A stretch of DNA of 64,000 nt from Nonomuraea basaltis (GTDB lineage: Bacteria > Actinomycetota > Actinomycetes > Streptosporangiales > Streptosporangiaceae). The first letter of the stretch is position 1, and each line of letters opens with the position of its first letter. The stretch covers positions 1 through 64,000 of the forward strand of contig NZ_VCJS01000037.1 in the NCBI RefSeq assembly GCF_005893125.1. The letters run 5' to 3'. Under the pieces are notes generated by a model. That model made no database searches. It was not told where the DNA came from and was given only the letters and a program-made list of their open reading frames with translations. The translations under genes and the position numbers were made by a program. Positions 16,036-24,858 of the stretch are shown here, in pieces.

Positions 16036-17646
16036 TCAGGAGTCGGAGCTCGATGGAGCGGTACGCCCGCGCTCGCCCGCCTGCCGGAACGCCGCCAGTC
16101 TGGCCGCCGGATCGCGCCCGTCCCGTACGGGTCTGGCCGCCGGATCGCGCCCGTCCCGTACGGGTCTGGCCGCCGGCACGTGCGCGGTCCTGGTCGCCTC
16201 GGCGAGCGTCTGGCCGCGACGCCGCTTGGGCAGCGTCGTCGCCTCGGACTCGTCCGGTCGCTCGGAGTCCGGTTCGGCGTTCACGGGCTCGGGAAGGGCG
16301 GGCCGGGCCGGCGGCTCGGCGGCGGGCGGCTCGACGGCCGGGCCAGGCTGGGTGATCAACCGGCGCGGGACCAGCACCACGACACCGGTGCCGCCCCTGG
16401 CGGACGGCCGGAAGCTGACGGTCAGGCCGTACTTGTCGACCAGGCGCCCGACCACGGCCAGGCCCAGCCGGGTCCCGGACAGCGTCCGAAGGTCGAGGGG
16501 CTCGGACACGAGCTTGGTCGCGCGCTGCCGCTCCCTGGGGCGCATGCCGAGGCCGCTGTCCTCGATGGTGACGACCACGCCCGTGTCCTCTTCCTCCACG
16601 TACACGTGGACCTCGGTGCCGTGCGCGGAGAAGGCGGCCGCGTTGTCCATCAGCTCGGCCAGCGTGTGCATCACGCCCTCGGCGGCGTACCCGGCGACCG
16701 CGACCGTGCTGGTGGAGTGCATCCGCATGCGCCGGTAGGCGCCGATGCGGCCCATGGCGCCGCGCAGGATGCTCTCCATCGGGATCGGCCTGGTCCACCT
16801 CCGCCCGGAACGGCCGCCACTCAGCAGGGCGATGTTGTCGGCGAGGCGGCTCAGCTGGGAGACGCGGTGGTCCAGGTCCAGCAGGTCGGCGAAGACGTCC
16901 TCGTGGTCGCCGTACTGCTCCTCTAGCTCGCGCAGCCGGGCCAGCAGGCTCGTCGACTGGGCCTGGACCCGGGCGGCGGCGCCGGCACAGGCCCGCATCG
17001 CCGCCGCGCCCTTGCGCTCGCCCTCACTGAGCTGCCGGGCCGTCTCGGTCAGCAGACCGCGCAGCGGACCGTGCACCGGCTGCCGCACCTCGCGCAGCGC
17101 GGCGTCCGCGGGAAGCCGGTTCGTCTGCATGCGTTTGACCAGCTCGGGCAGCGCCTCGTCGGCCAGCCTGACGACCTCGCCCTCCAGGACCGCGCCGGCC
17201 GCCCTGGCGTCTGCGGCCTCCCTGGCCAGCAGGTCCAGCTCGTGCCCGGCCGCCTTCAGCAGCTCGTGGAGCGAGCCGCCGGACGGCCGCGGCACGCCGG
17301 CGAGCGCGTCCACCGTGGGCATCCCCTCACGGGCCCTGCGGCCGAGAGCGGGCAGAATCTCCGTAGCCAGCCACTGCGCCTCCGCCTCCAGCCGGGCGGC
17401 CTGCATGGCTCGTTCGCGCAGCAGGCGAGCGGTGGCGGCCTGGTGTGCCACGATCGCGGCGGCGCAGGACAGCAGGATGGCCGCGCCGCCGCCGACGGCC
17501 GCGACAGCTCCTTCGGCGCCGGCGGGCGCCGCTAACGTCACCCACAGCCAGGCGGCCACCGTGATCAATGAGGCACAGGCCAATGCGGTGACGGCCTGTT
17601 CTTTGGGTGTGAGCGTTCGCCGGGGAGGGGGTGCAGGTGCTGACAT
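16036..17646 (-). CDS. cvnA: Conservon sensor histidine kinase (CvnA type)
   Basis: 536 residues from the ATG at 17646. Two membrane helices follow a short cytoplasmic start (TALACASLITVAAWLWVTLA and GGGAAILLSCAAAIVAHQAA) with almost no extracellular loop, so it lacks the NIT sensor domain of many conservon kinases. A long helical region leads to the ATPase domain: ELMDNAAAFSAHGTEV (N box), IEDSGLGM (G1), GTRLGLAVVGRLVDKYG (G2). There is no obvious phospho-acceptor H box with the usual context. The tail is disordered and includes an 11-residue unit AARPVRDGRDP repeated twice. Confidence 0.9.
   Translation of the reverse strand: MSAPAPPPRRTLTPKEQAVTALACASLITVAAWLWVTLAAPAGAEGAVAAVGGGAAILLSCAAAIVAHQAATARLLRERAMQAARLEAEAQWLATEILPALGRRAREGMPTVDALAGVPRPSGGSLHELLKAAGHELDLLAREAADARAAGAVLEGEVVRLADEALPELVKRMQTNRLPADAALREVRQPVHGPLRGLLTETARQLSEGERKGAAAMRACAGAAARVQAQSTSLLARLRELEEQYGDHEDVFADLLDLDHRVSQLSRLADNIALLSGGRSGRRWTRPIPMESILRGAMGRIGAYRRMRMHSTSTVAVAGYAAEGVMHTLAELMDNAAAFSAHGTEVHVYVEEEDTGVVVTIEDSGLGMRPRERQRATKLVSEPLDLRTLSGTRLGLAVVGRLVDKYGLTVSFRPSARGGTGVVVLVPRRLITQPGPAVEPPAAEPPARPALPEPVNAEPDSERPDESEATTLPKRRRGQTLAEATRTAHVPAARPVRDGRDPAARPVRDGRDPAARLAAFRQAGERGRTAPSSSDS
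16099..16164 (-). repeat. 33-bp tandem duplication in the kinase tail
   Basis: Two identical 33-base units (16099-16131 and 16132-16164), with the next 12 bases repeating the start of the unit. It keeps the reading frame and encodes the doubled AARPVRDGRDP segment. Likely recent slippage; copy number could vary between strains. Confidence 0.85.
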
Positions 17647-18019
17647 CGGTGGTCCTTGGGGCCGTGGCGGCCAGGCATGCTGCGGCCGCCTTGAACCGGG
17701 GCATTCCGCCGCATGGCAGGGGAACTTTGCGCTGCCGTCCCACGGACATCGTGGGTAACAGGGGACAAACCGTAGCACTTGGCATACGGATAACAACAGA
17801 GAGCAGCGATGCGTCCCGGCGTGTATTACGATCCGATGCGTGGCGGTGCTCTCCCGCCCAACCTCCTGAGCGCGTCCCCACGCGATGCGCCGGCCGCGGA
17901 GGCAAAGGGGACGCGATGGGCCTCGGGAGCGTGGTCTCGACCGGCCGGCGATCCTTTCGCGGCCGCCACGGGCCGCGGGCGTGGGCCGGGTCCTGGCGAC
18001 GGCCGCAGGGAGATCCGTC
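17647..18019. promoter_or_regulatory. Divergent intergenic region, conservon / BtrH-like gene
   Basis: 373 bases between the kinase (leftward) and the BtrH-like gene (rightward). On the minus strand TTGTTA (17796-17791) and TACGGT (17774-17769) are spaced by 16 bases and could form the conservon promoter with a leader of about 120 bases. The plus strand has no clear promoter. No tRNA or repeat seen. Confidence 0.3.
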
Positions 18020-19300
18020 ATGACCAGCAAGAAGCAGCTCAAGGCACGCATCCGGGCGCGGATGGCCAAGACCGGCGAGAGCTACACCACGGCCCGCACC
18101 CACGTCGTGGGCAGGGCCGAGACGCACTCCGACACGGGTTGGCGGTTCGTCGGCGGGCGGCATCCGTCCAGCGCGGCGATCACCGCCGTCCTGGTCAACC
18201 AGGGCGCCGTCGTCAGCGAGCCGCTGGTGTTCCTGGCCGGAGGCGGCATCGGTGCGGGCTACATCCTGTGGGAGTTCAAGCACGACCACTCCCGCCACGT
18301 GACGCTGGGGTTCCGCAACCAGTGGCAGTACCACGACCGGTGGATGGGCAAGACGCTCGGCCGGCTCGGGGTGCCGTACGAGGAGCACCGTACGGCCGGG
18401 ATCCGCAGCGCCGGCGACCGGCTGGCCGCAGAGCTGGACGCCGGGCGGCCGTGCGTGATCCTGCCGGACCGCTACCACCTCGGCTACTGGCGGCTGCCCG
18501 CCTCGCTGGACGGGCACGGCGGCGGGCCCGTGGTCGCCTACCGGCGCGACGAGAGCGGCGTCTACCTCGACGACCGCGGCCAGGCGCCGATCCGCATCCC
18601 GAGAGAGCGGCTGGACGCCGCGCGGGCGCGGGTGGGCTCGTACCGGAATGTGACGCACGTGCTCGGCGAGGCCAAGCTGGACGAGGCGGCGCTGGCCGGC
18701 GCGGCCCGCGAGGGTCTGCGGGACTGCGCCGCGCACCTGTCGGCGGCCTCCGACTCGTTCTCGCTGCCCGCCTGGCGCAAGTGGGCGCGGCTATTGGTCG
18801 ACACCCGCAACGCGAAGGCCTGGCCGAAGGTCTTCGCCGACGGTCGCGGCCTGGCCGGCGCCCTCCTGTCGGTGTGGGAGGGCGCGGAGCCGGTCGGCAT
18901 GGACGGCGGGAACCTGCGGGAGCTGTTCGCCGACTCGCTGGACGAGGCCGCGCTGCTGCTGGCCGAGCCGGGTCTGGCCGGGCTGGCGGGCCGGTTCAGG
19001 GAGATTCACGCCCTGTGGCACGAGCTGGCCGAGGCGGCGCTGCCGGCCGACGTGCCGGAGTTCGCCCGGATCCGCGAGCTGACCGCGGCGATCAAGGAGA
19101 GCGTCATGGCGGACGGCAGCGCGGGCGGCGACGAGGCCGCCGCGGCCGGCCGGCTGCTGTGGCAGGCACGCGCCGCCGCGAACGACTCGCTCGCCGCCAC
19201 CGACACGGCCGCCCTCTTCGCCGGCCTCAGCGCACGGGTGGGCGCCATCTACGAGGCGGAGACGGCCGCGATCGCCCGGCTGGCGGCGCTCATTCGCTGA
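18020..19300 (+). CDS. BtrH-like / DUF4872 protein with altered active site
   Basis: 426 residues from ATG 18020 after AGGGAG; an earlier in-frame GTG region is not protein-like. Residues 1-30 are a basic helix (KKQLKARIRARMAKTGESYT) seen at the start of various actinomycete proteins. The next 130 residues resemble the BtrH N-terminal domain (GGGIGAGYILWEFK, RPCVILPDRYHLGYWRLP with GGPVVAYRRD after it). The C-terminal half is helical, as in DUF4872. BtrH transfers an acyl chain from a carrier protein to an amine through a Cys near the N terminus. Here the matching place reads HPSSAAITAVL, without Cys, so that chemistry is doubtful. Confidence 0.65.
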   Translation: MTSKKQLKARIRARMAKTGESYTTARTHVVGRAETHSDTGWRFVGGRHPSSAAITAVLVNQGAVVSEPLVFLAGGGIGAGYILWEFKHDHSRHVTLGFRNQWQYHDRWMGKTLGRLGVPYEEHRTAGIRSAGDRLAAELDAGRPCVILPDRYHLGYWRLPASLDGHGGGPVVAYRRDESGVYLDDRGQAPIRIPRERLDAARARVGSYRNVTHVLGEAKLDEAALAGAAREGLRDCAAHLSAASDSFSLPAWRKWARLLVDTRNAKAWPKVFADGRGLAGALLSVWEGAEPVGMDGGNLRELFADSLDEAALLLAEPGLAGLAGRFREIHALWHELAEAALPADVPEFARIRELTAAIKESVMADGSAGGDEAAAAGRLLWQARAAANDSLAATDTAALFAGLSARVGAIYEAETAAIARLAALIR

Positions 19301-19320
19301 CCAAGCGCGTTCACGAAATG

Positions 19321-19351
19321 GGCCCGGAGGCCGGAGACTGGTGACCGGGCC
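19321..19351 (+). terminator. Weak hairpin after the BtrH-like gene
   Basis: GGCCCGG (19321-19327) pairs with CCGGGCC (19345-19351) around a 17-base loop, 20 bases past the stop. Stem is short, so the terminator call is tentative. Confidence 0.35.
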
Positions 19352-19395
19352 GATTCAGCACCAGTACGATCTGGCATAGTCGAGCCATTGCCGCG

Positions 19396-19872
19396 ATGAC
19401 AGGCCTGTGGCCAACTATCCTGGTCCTCATTACTACGGCGACCTGTGGATGGGGGTGGATCGTGCGGCCACCTGCTCAGCGGCTGCTTCGCCCCTTCCTG
19501 CTGGCGCTGCTCGTGCTCGGCGTGCTGGGCATGCACACGCTCGGCCACCTCTCCTCCGGTCACGGAGCGGCCGCTCACGGCGACGGCGCCCGGCCGCAAT
19601 CGTCGTCGATGCCGCATGCGGAACCGCTCATGACGGCGCCGGCCGACGGGGTCGTGATCGGCTCAGTGGTTTCGTTCCGGTTCGACCCGGGCACCATGTG
19701 CCTGGCCGTGCTGACCTCGGCATTCATCCTGTTGCTCGCGGCCGCCTGGGCGGCGGCGCTGTGCTGGCCCACCCGGGCGGCAGTGCGAGCGTGCTGGGCG
19801 GGCGGGGTCGCCAGGTCGCCGCCGCGCCGCGTGGCGCCGAGCCTCGTACGGCTCTCGGTGATGCGCATATAG
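19396..19872 (+). CDS. DUF6153-like membrane protein
   Basis: Up to 158 residues; ATG at 19396 or GTG at 19463 (VRPPAQRLLRPF), the latter closer to the usual family start. A membrane helix ends in GVLGMHTLGHLSSGH, the Met/His motif typical of this family; a His-rich segment follows, then a second helix (LAVLTSAFILLLAAAWAAAL) and a basic tail. It is directly upstream of a DUF305 lipoprotein, a common pairing in actinomycetes that is often linked to copper. Metal binding is inferred from Met/His content only. Confidence 0.65.
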   Translation: MTGLWPTILVLITTATCGWGWIVRPPAQRLLRPFLLALLVLGVLGMHTLGHLSSGHGAAAHGDGARPQSSSMPHAEPLMTAPADGVVIGSVVSFRFDPGTMCLAVLTSAFILLLAAAWAAALCWPTRAAVRACWAGGVARSPPRRVAPSLVRLSVMRI

Positions 19873-19947
19873 GCCGAATTATCGGCGGACGACCCTCGGG
19901 CTGGTCCGCGATATGGGCCTGAACGCGACATCACCAAAGGAATCACC

Positions 19948-20577
19948 ATGTTCATGAATATGCGTATCCCGGCCGCCACCGTGGCGGCGGGGGCCGTTCT
20001 CGTGCTGGTCGCCGGCTGTGGCGGCGCCGACACTGCGTCGACCAGCGCGCACGACATGTCCGGCATGTCCAGCAGCGCGTCCGCCACGGTGACGGAGACC
20101 ACCCAGCCGGGGGCGACGTTCAACGACGCGGACGTGATGTTCGCGCAGATGATGATCCCCCACCACCAGCAGGCGGTCGAGATGGCCGAGCTGGCGGAGA
20201 CCCGGGCGTCGGACAAGGAGATCAAGGAGCTGGCGGCGAAGATCAAGGCCGCGCAGGATCCGGAGATCCAGACCATGCGGGGCTGGCTCACCACATGGGG
20301 CAGGCCGATGCCGTCCGGCGGGATGGACGGGATGGACCACGGCATGCCGGGGATGATGTCCGAGGACGACATGAAGAAGCTGGAGAGCGCCAAGGGCGCC
20401 GCGTTCGACCGGCGGTTCGCCCAGCTGATGATCGCTCACCACAACGGTGCCATCGAGATGGCACGCACCGAGCAGCAGCAGGGGGCCGACCCCGAGGCCA
20501 AGAAGCTGGCCCAGACCATCGAGACGGCCCAGCAGGCCGAGGTCGCCCAGCTGCAGAAGATCCTCGAGCGGCTGTAG
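19948..20577 (+). CDS. DUF305 lipoprotein
   Basis: 209 residues. Signal sequence with lipobox LVAGC (lipid-modified Cys about residue 25), so anchored outside the membrane. Two DUF305 repeats each carry the MIPHHQQAVEMAE / MIAHHNGAIEMA pattern with paired histidines (near residues 72 and 160). Methionine-rich stretches (DMSGMSSS and GMDGMDHGMPGMM) add possible Cu(I) ligands. DUF305 proteins are four-helix, ferritin-like folds often near copper genes. AAAGGA precedes the ATG. Confidence 0.88.
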   Translation: MFMNMRIPAATVAAGAVLVLVAGCGGADTASTSAHDMSGMSSSASATVTETTQPGATFNDADVMFAQMMIPHHQQAVEMAELAETRASDKEIKELAAKIKAAQDPEIQTMRGWLTTWGRPMPSGGMDGMDHGMPGMMSEDDMKKLESAKGAAFDRRFAQLMIAHHNGAIEMARTEQQQGADPEAKKLAQTIETAQQAEVAQLQKILERL

Positions 20578-20582
20578 CGCAT

Positions 20583-20616
20583 GGTGCGGCCCGCACCGGA
20601 CGGTGCGGGCCGCACC
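20583..20616 (+). terminator. Strong terminator hairpin after DUF305
   Basis: GGTGCGGCCCGCACC (20583-20597) and GGTGCGGGCCGCACC (20602-20616) form a perfect 15-bp stem with a GGAC loop, six bases past the stop codon. No U-tract follows, the form usual in actinomycetes. Confidence 0.8.
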
Positions 20617-20678
20617 GGGCTCGGTGGGCGGCAATAGGCCCTTCAATACGACCAGGGGGTATAGTCGGGCCCATAACC

Positions 20679-20694
20679 CGTACATGGATGTACG
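20679..20694. promoter_or_regulatory. Palindromic operator candidate before the molybdenum hydroxylase operon
   Basis: CGTACAT GG ATGTACG, perfect 7-base arms, 15 bases upstream of the first start codon. A TATAGT box at 20660-20665 could be the -10, placing the palindrome around +8 to +25, where a bound repressor would block transcription. No regulator gene lies next to it. Confidence 0.5.
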
Positions 20695-20709
20695 AGATAT
20701 GGAGGCGAG

Positions 20710-21207
20710 ATGCCATCCGAGCGAACGCGACTGTCGGTGAACGGGCGCGATCACGAGCTGGAGCTGGACACCCGCGTCAGCCTGCTCGACTGCCTGCGCG
20801 AGCACCTGCGGCTGACCGGGACCAAGAAGAGCTGCAACCAGGGGGCGTGCGGCGCGTGCACGGTGCTGCTCGGCGGCGAGCGCGTCAACTCCTGCCTGGT
20901 GCTCGCCGTCCAGTGCGCGGGGTCGGAGGTCACGACGATCGAGGGGATGTCGTCCCATCAGGTCGGGAAGGCGGTGCAGGAGGCGTTCGTGGCGCACGAC
21001 GCCCTGCAGTGCGGCTACTGCACCCCGGGGCAGATCTGCTCGGCCGTCGGCATGCTGGCCGAGGTCGAGGCCGGGGTGCCGAGCGCGCTGGGCGAGGCCC
21101 CGGCGGCGCTGACGGAGGCCCAGATCAGGGAGCGCATGGCGGGCAACCTGTGCCGGTGCGGCGCGTACAACGGGATCGTCGCCGCCCTCCGGGAGGTCGT
21201 CCGATGA
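20710..21207 (+). CDS. Aldehyde/xanthine dehydrogenase 2Fe-2S subunit
   Basis: 165 residues. Two [2Fe-2S] sites are complete: CNQGACGACTVLL with a further cysteine at SCLV (plant-type cluster), and CGYCTPGQI with NLCRCGAY (second cluster). Length matches PaoA/YagT-like subunits without a long export signal. It passes electrons from the Mo site to FAD. The ATGA overlap couples it to the FAD subunit. Confidence 0.93.
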   Translation: MPSERTRLSVNGRDHELELDTRVSLLDCLREHLRLTGTKKSCNQGACGACTVLLGGERVNSCLVLAVQCAGSEVTTIEGMSSHQVGKAVQEAFVAHDALQCGYCTPGQICSAVGMLAEVEAGVPSALGEAPAALTEAQIRERMAGNLCRCGAYNGIVAALREVVR

Positions 21208-22172
21208 GGCCCTTCTCCTACACCAGCGCCACCAGCACGGCCGAGGCGATCGGGCTCGCCGCGTCCGAGCAGGTGAGGTTCCTGGCCGGCGGCACCAACC
21301 TGGTCGATCTCATGCGCGCGGGCATCGAGGAGCCGGAGCACGTGGTGGACATCACGCGGCTGCCGCTCGACGGCGTCGAGGAGCTGCCGGACGGCGGGCT
21401 GCGGATCGGCGCGCTGGCCCGCAACACGCGGGTGGCCGGCGACGCGCGCGTCCGCCGCCGCTACCCGATGCTGGCCCAGGCCATCATGAACGGCGCCTCG
21501 CCGCAGCTGCGCAACCGCGCCACCGTCGGCGGAAACATCCTGCAGCGCACCCGGTGCGGCTACTTCTACGACCGCGCCGCCGCCTGCAACAAGCGCGTGC
21601 CGGGCGCCGGCTGCGACGCGCTGGAGGGGTTCAACCGCATGCACGCCGTCCTCGGCGCGAGCGACAGCTGCATCGCGGTGCACCCGTCCGACATGTGCGT
21701 GGCCCTGGCCGCGCTCGACGCGACGGTCAACATCGCGGGCCGGGACGCCGCCGTGCCGCTGACCGATTTCCACCGCCTGCCCGGCGACTCCCCGCACGTG
21801 GAGACGGTGCTGGCACCGGGAGAGCTGATCACCTCGATCGACCTGCCCGCCGCCCGGCCCGGCCGCTCGGTGTATCTGAAGGTACGCGACCGCGCCACGT
21901 ACGCCTTCGCGCTGGTGAGCACGGCCGTCCAGGTGCACGTGGAGAACGGCCGGGTGGCCGGGGCCCGGATCGCGCTGGGCGGCGTGGCCCACAAGCCGTG
22001 GCGCGCCCACGAGGCCGAGGAACTGCTGAGGGGGGAGGCGGTGGACGACGACCTGCTGCGGCGCGCGGCTGAGCGTTCAGTGGCCGGCGCCCGGCCGCGC
22101 GCGCACAACGCGTTCAAACCCGAGCTGGCCACCCGCCTGGTCCGACGCGCCCTGGAGGAGACCACCTCATGA
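21204..22172 (+). CDS. Aldehyde oxidoreductase FAD subunit with 4Fe-4S segment (PaoB-like)
   Basis: 322 residues from the ATG at 21204. FAD-binding motifs are FLAGGTNLVDLMR and ATVGGNILQRTRCG. After that comes an inserted loop with cysteines at RCGYF, AACNK, AGCDA and DSCIA, in the pattern that holds an extra [4Fe-4S] cluster in E. coli PaoB and 4-hydroxybenzoyl-CoA reductase. HPSDMCVALAALDA and GELITSIDLP follow the family. This points to a PaoABC-type periplasmic/cytosolic aldehyde oxidase rather than xanthine dehydrogenase. Confidence 0.9.
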   Translation: MRPFSYTSATSTAEAIGLAASEQVRFLAGGTNLVDLMRAGIEEPEHVVDITRLPLDGVEELPDGGLRIGALARNTRVAGDARVRRRYPMLAQAIMNGASPQLRNRATVGGNILQRTRCGYFYDRAAACNKRVPGAGCDALEGFNRMHAVLGASDSCIAVHPSDMCVALAALDATVNIAGRDAAVPLTDFHRLPGDSPHVETVLAPGELITSIDLPAARPGRSVYLKVRDRATYAFALVSTAVQVHVENGRVAGARIALGGVAHKPWRAHEAEELLRGEAVDDDLLRRAAERSVAGARPRAHNAFKPELATRLVRRALEETTS

Positions 22173-24469
22173 GCATCACCTCGCGCGCCTACACCGCCGG
22201 CTCCGCGGTGCTCGGCAAGCTGTCCCGCCTGCTCCCCGACGGGCGCCCCGACCCGCTGGCCGGGCTGCCCGGCGAGATCGGCCGCCCCGCCGACCGGCTG
22301 GACGGCCTGGCCAAGGCCACCGGAGGCATCCGCTACACCGCCGAGCACGACCTCCCCGGCCTGACCCACGCGGTGGTGGTCGGCAGCACCATCGCCAAGG
22401 GCCGCGTCACCGCCGTGCACACCGCCGAGGCCGCCGCCGCACCCGGCGTCGTCCTCGTGATGACCGAGCACAACGCGCCGCGCATGAAACGCACCCCGGC
22501 GTACGCCACCCTGCAGGGGCCGCTCGGCGCCGCGGCCATGACCGTGCCGGTGCTCAACACCGACGAGATCTTCTGGACCGGCCAGCCGATCGCGGTCGTC
22601 GTCGCCGAGACCCTGGAGCAGGCCGAGCACGCGGCCGCGCTGGTCCACGCCGACTACGAGATCCGGCCCGCCGCGCTGGCGTTCCCGTCGGGCAGGCCGT
22701 ACACGCCGGCGCACGCCGTGCTGGAGGAGCCCGTGACGCGGCGGGGCGACACCAAGGCCGCGCTCTCCGCGGCGGCGGCCACCGTGGAGGCCGTCTACGC
22801 CACGCCGCTCGAATACCACAACGCGATGGAGCCGCACGCCACGATCGCGCACTGGGAGGGCGACCGCCTCACCGTCTTCGACGCCTCGCAGTACCCGTAC
22901 GGCGTCAAGGAGATGCTGGCCAAGAAGTTCGGCCTGCCCAAGAAGAACGTCCGGGTGCTGGCCCCGTACATCGGCGGCGGGTTCGGCAGCAAGACCTGCG
23001 CCTGGCCACACGTCTCGCTGGCCGTGGCTGCGGCCAGGCTCGCCGGCCGGCCCGTCAAGCTCGCGCTCACGCGCGCCGGCATGTTCACCATGACCGGCGG
23101 CCGGGCCCCGACCCGCAGCCGCGTCGCGCTCGGCGCGGACGCGACCGGACGGCTCACGGCGCTGGAGCACGACGCGCTCGCCCCGTGCACCGGCGACGAG
23201 TTCGCCGAGGCGGCCGCCATCGTCTCCCGGCACCTGTACGCCTGCCCCAACGTCCGCGCCCGCCAGCAGGTGGTACGCCTGGACCGCATCCAGAACGCCT
23301 TCTTCCGCGGCCCGGGAGTCGCGCCCGGCTCGTTCGCCGTGGAGTCGGCCATGGACGAGCTCGCCTGGCGGCTCGGCCTCGACCCCCTCGAGCTGCGCCT
23401 GCGTAACGAACCCGACCGCGACCCGGCGAGCGGGCGGCCGTTCACCAGCCGCCACCTGCGGGAGGCGTACGAGCTCGGCGCCGAGGCCTTCGGCTGGCCG
23501 GCGCGGCCGGACTCGCCGCGGGCGCTGCGCGAGGGCCACTGGCTCGTCGGCTACGGCATGTCGGCCGCGATCAACCCCGACGCCCTCCTCCTCGCCGGCG
23601 TCACGCTCCGGCTCGCGGCCGACGGCACGGTCACCATCAGCAGCGCCACCAACGAGCTGGGCGCCGGCACCTCGACCGCGCAGAGCCAGGCCGCCGCGCA
23701 GCGCCTCGGCCTGCCGCTGGACAGGATCCGCTTCGAGCAGGGCGACTCCGACGTGGCCGCGACCCGCGTCCCCGGCGCCTCGGCCGCCACGACCACGCTC
23801 GCCTCCGCCGTGTGGGCCGCGTGCGACAAGCTGGTGCGCGAGCTGCTCGCGCTCGCCCGAGGCGCGGACTCGCCGCTGGCCGGGCGGTCCCCGGACGACG
23901 TCGAGACGCGGGACGGCGGCCTGTACGTCCGCGGCGAGCCCCGCGGCGAGAGCTACGAGCGCATCCTGGCCCGGGCCGGACGGGAGGCGGTGACCGTCGG
24001 GGGGCGCTCGGCACCGCCGTACCAGACCATCAAGCGCGGCACCTACTCCTACGGCGCGCACTTCTGCGAGGTACGCGTCGACGAGCTCACCGGCGAGGTA
24101 CGCGTGACCCGGTGGGTCGGGGCGTTCGACGGCGGCCGGATCGTCAACCCCAAGCAGGCCACCAGCCAGATGCGGGGCGGCATCATCATGGGCATCGGCA
24201 TGGCGCTCACCGAGGAGGCCCAGCTCGACGAGCGCACCGGCCGGATCGTCAACCGCAGCCTGGCCGACTACCACCTGCCGACGCACGCCGACGTACCGGA
24301 CATCGACATCCGCTTCGTCGACCGGCCTGACCGGCAGACCCCGCTCGGCGCCAAGGGCATCGGCGAACTGGGCATCGTCGGAGCGGCCGCGGCCATCGCC
24401 AACGCCGTCTACCATGCCACGGGCAGGCGCGTCCGCAGCCTCCCCATCACCCCCGACAAGGTGATGTGA
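22169..24469 (+). CDS. Aldehyde oxidoreductase molybdenum-binding subunit (PaoC-like)
   Basis: 766 residues; ATG at 22169 overlaps the FAD subunit end. It opens with GRPADRLDGLAKATGGIRYT, typical of the Mo subunits. Mo-cofactor segments include YIGGGFGSKTCAWPH and FFRGPGVAPGSFAVES. The active-site glutamate is in GAKGIGELGIVGAAAAI near the C terminus. Size fits PaoC (about 730). The three-subunit enzyme oxidises aldehydes to acids with water as oxygen donor. No maturation chaperone (XdhC/PaoD) gene follows, unlike in many such operons. Confidence 0.92.
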   Translation: MSITSRAYTAGSAVLGKLSRLLPDGRPDPLAGLPGEIGRPADRLDGLAKATGGIRYTAEHDLPGLTHAVVVGSTIAKGRVTAVHTAEAAAAPGVVLVMTEHNAPRMKRTPAYATLQGPLGAAAMTVPVLNTDEIFWTGQPIAVVVAETLEQAEHAAALVHADYEIRPAALAFPSGRPYTPAHAVLEEPVTRRGDTKAALSAAAATVEAVYATPLEYHNAMEPHATIAHWEGDRLTVFDASQYPYGVKEMLAKKFGLPKKNVRVLAPYIGGGFGSKTCAWPHVSLAVAAARLAGRPVKLALTRAGMFTMTGGRAPTRSRVALGADATGRLTALEHDALAPCTGDEFAEAAAIVSRHLYACPNVRARQQVVRLDRIQNAFFRGPGVAPGSFAVESAMDELAWRLGLDPLELRLRNEPDRDPASGRPFTSRHLREAYELGAEAFGWPARPDSPRALREGHWLVGYGMSAAINPDALLLAGVTLRLAADGTVTISSATNELGAGTSTAQSQAAAQRLGLPLDRIRFEQGDSDVAATRVPGASAATTTLASAVWAACDKLVRELLALARGADSPLAGRSPDDVETRDGGLYVRGEPRGESYERILARAGREAVTVGGRSAPPYQTIKRGTYSYGAHFCEVRVDELTGEVRVTRWVGAFDGGRIVNPKQATSQMRGGIIMGIGMALTEEAQLDERTGRIVNRSLADYHLPTHADVPDIDIRFVDRPDRQTPLGAKGIGELGIVGAAAAIANAVYHATGRRVRSLPITPDKVM

Positions 24470-24472
24470 CGC

Positions 24473-24844
24473 TCATAGCTCGCCCGGGGACATTCCGCTC
24501 TGGTGGATTCCCCGGGGCGGGGTCAAGACGGGCACGATCGGATCAATCCCCGGTGCGTAAAGATCCGCCAAGACGCCCGCGCTGGTGACCGATGCCACTG
24601 TGCACAGCGTGGCGTCCTCCTGGAGCATGGGGCATTCCTCCAGCGCCTTAGGGATGCAACTCCAGCGGCTCATGTTCCGCAGATCCTTCACACGACCGAG
24701 GACGATCCCGTGCATCCAATCGCCACGCCGGGATCTGACGTAGGTCAGCCGGTACTCGTGGTTGTGCCACTCGAAGTAGATCGGATCCGTCACCTCTTCG
24801 TTGGCGTAGGCGATCGTGGACGGGACCGTGGCGTAGGCGCTCAT
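24473..24844 (-). CDS. Hypothetical protein
   Basis: 123 residues, no family recognised. Contains IYFEWHNHEYRLTYVRSRRG, WMHGIVLGRVKDL, and cysteines at WSCIP, EECPM and TLCTV. No signal peptide or membrane helix. It ends three bases from the molybdenum subunit stop (convergent) and lies next to a DUF397 stub, at the edge of a segment with unusual composition. Codon use is less extreme than in neighbouring genes. Confidence 0.55.
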   Translation of the reverse strand: MSAYATVPSTIAYANEEVTDPIYFEWHNHEYRLTYVRSRRGDWMHGIVLGRVKDLRNMSRWSCIPKALEECPMLQEDATLCTVASVTSAGVLADLYAPGIDPIVPVLTPPRGIHQSGMSPGEL

Positions 24845-24858
24845 GCCGGACCCGCGCT

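Noticed and set aside
20651..20665. CsoR-type copper operator at the GGGGGTATAG stretch
   Set aside because: Only one half-site is present; the TACCCC-type partner half is missing, so a copper operator is not supported.
21566..24415. Long minus-strand open frame opposite the molybdenum enzyme genes
   Set aside because: Composition is typical antisense of high-GC coding DNA; the plus strand has three complete, coupled family genes.
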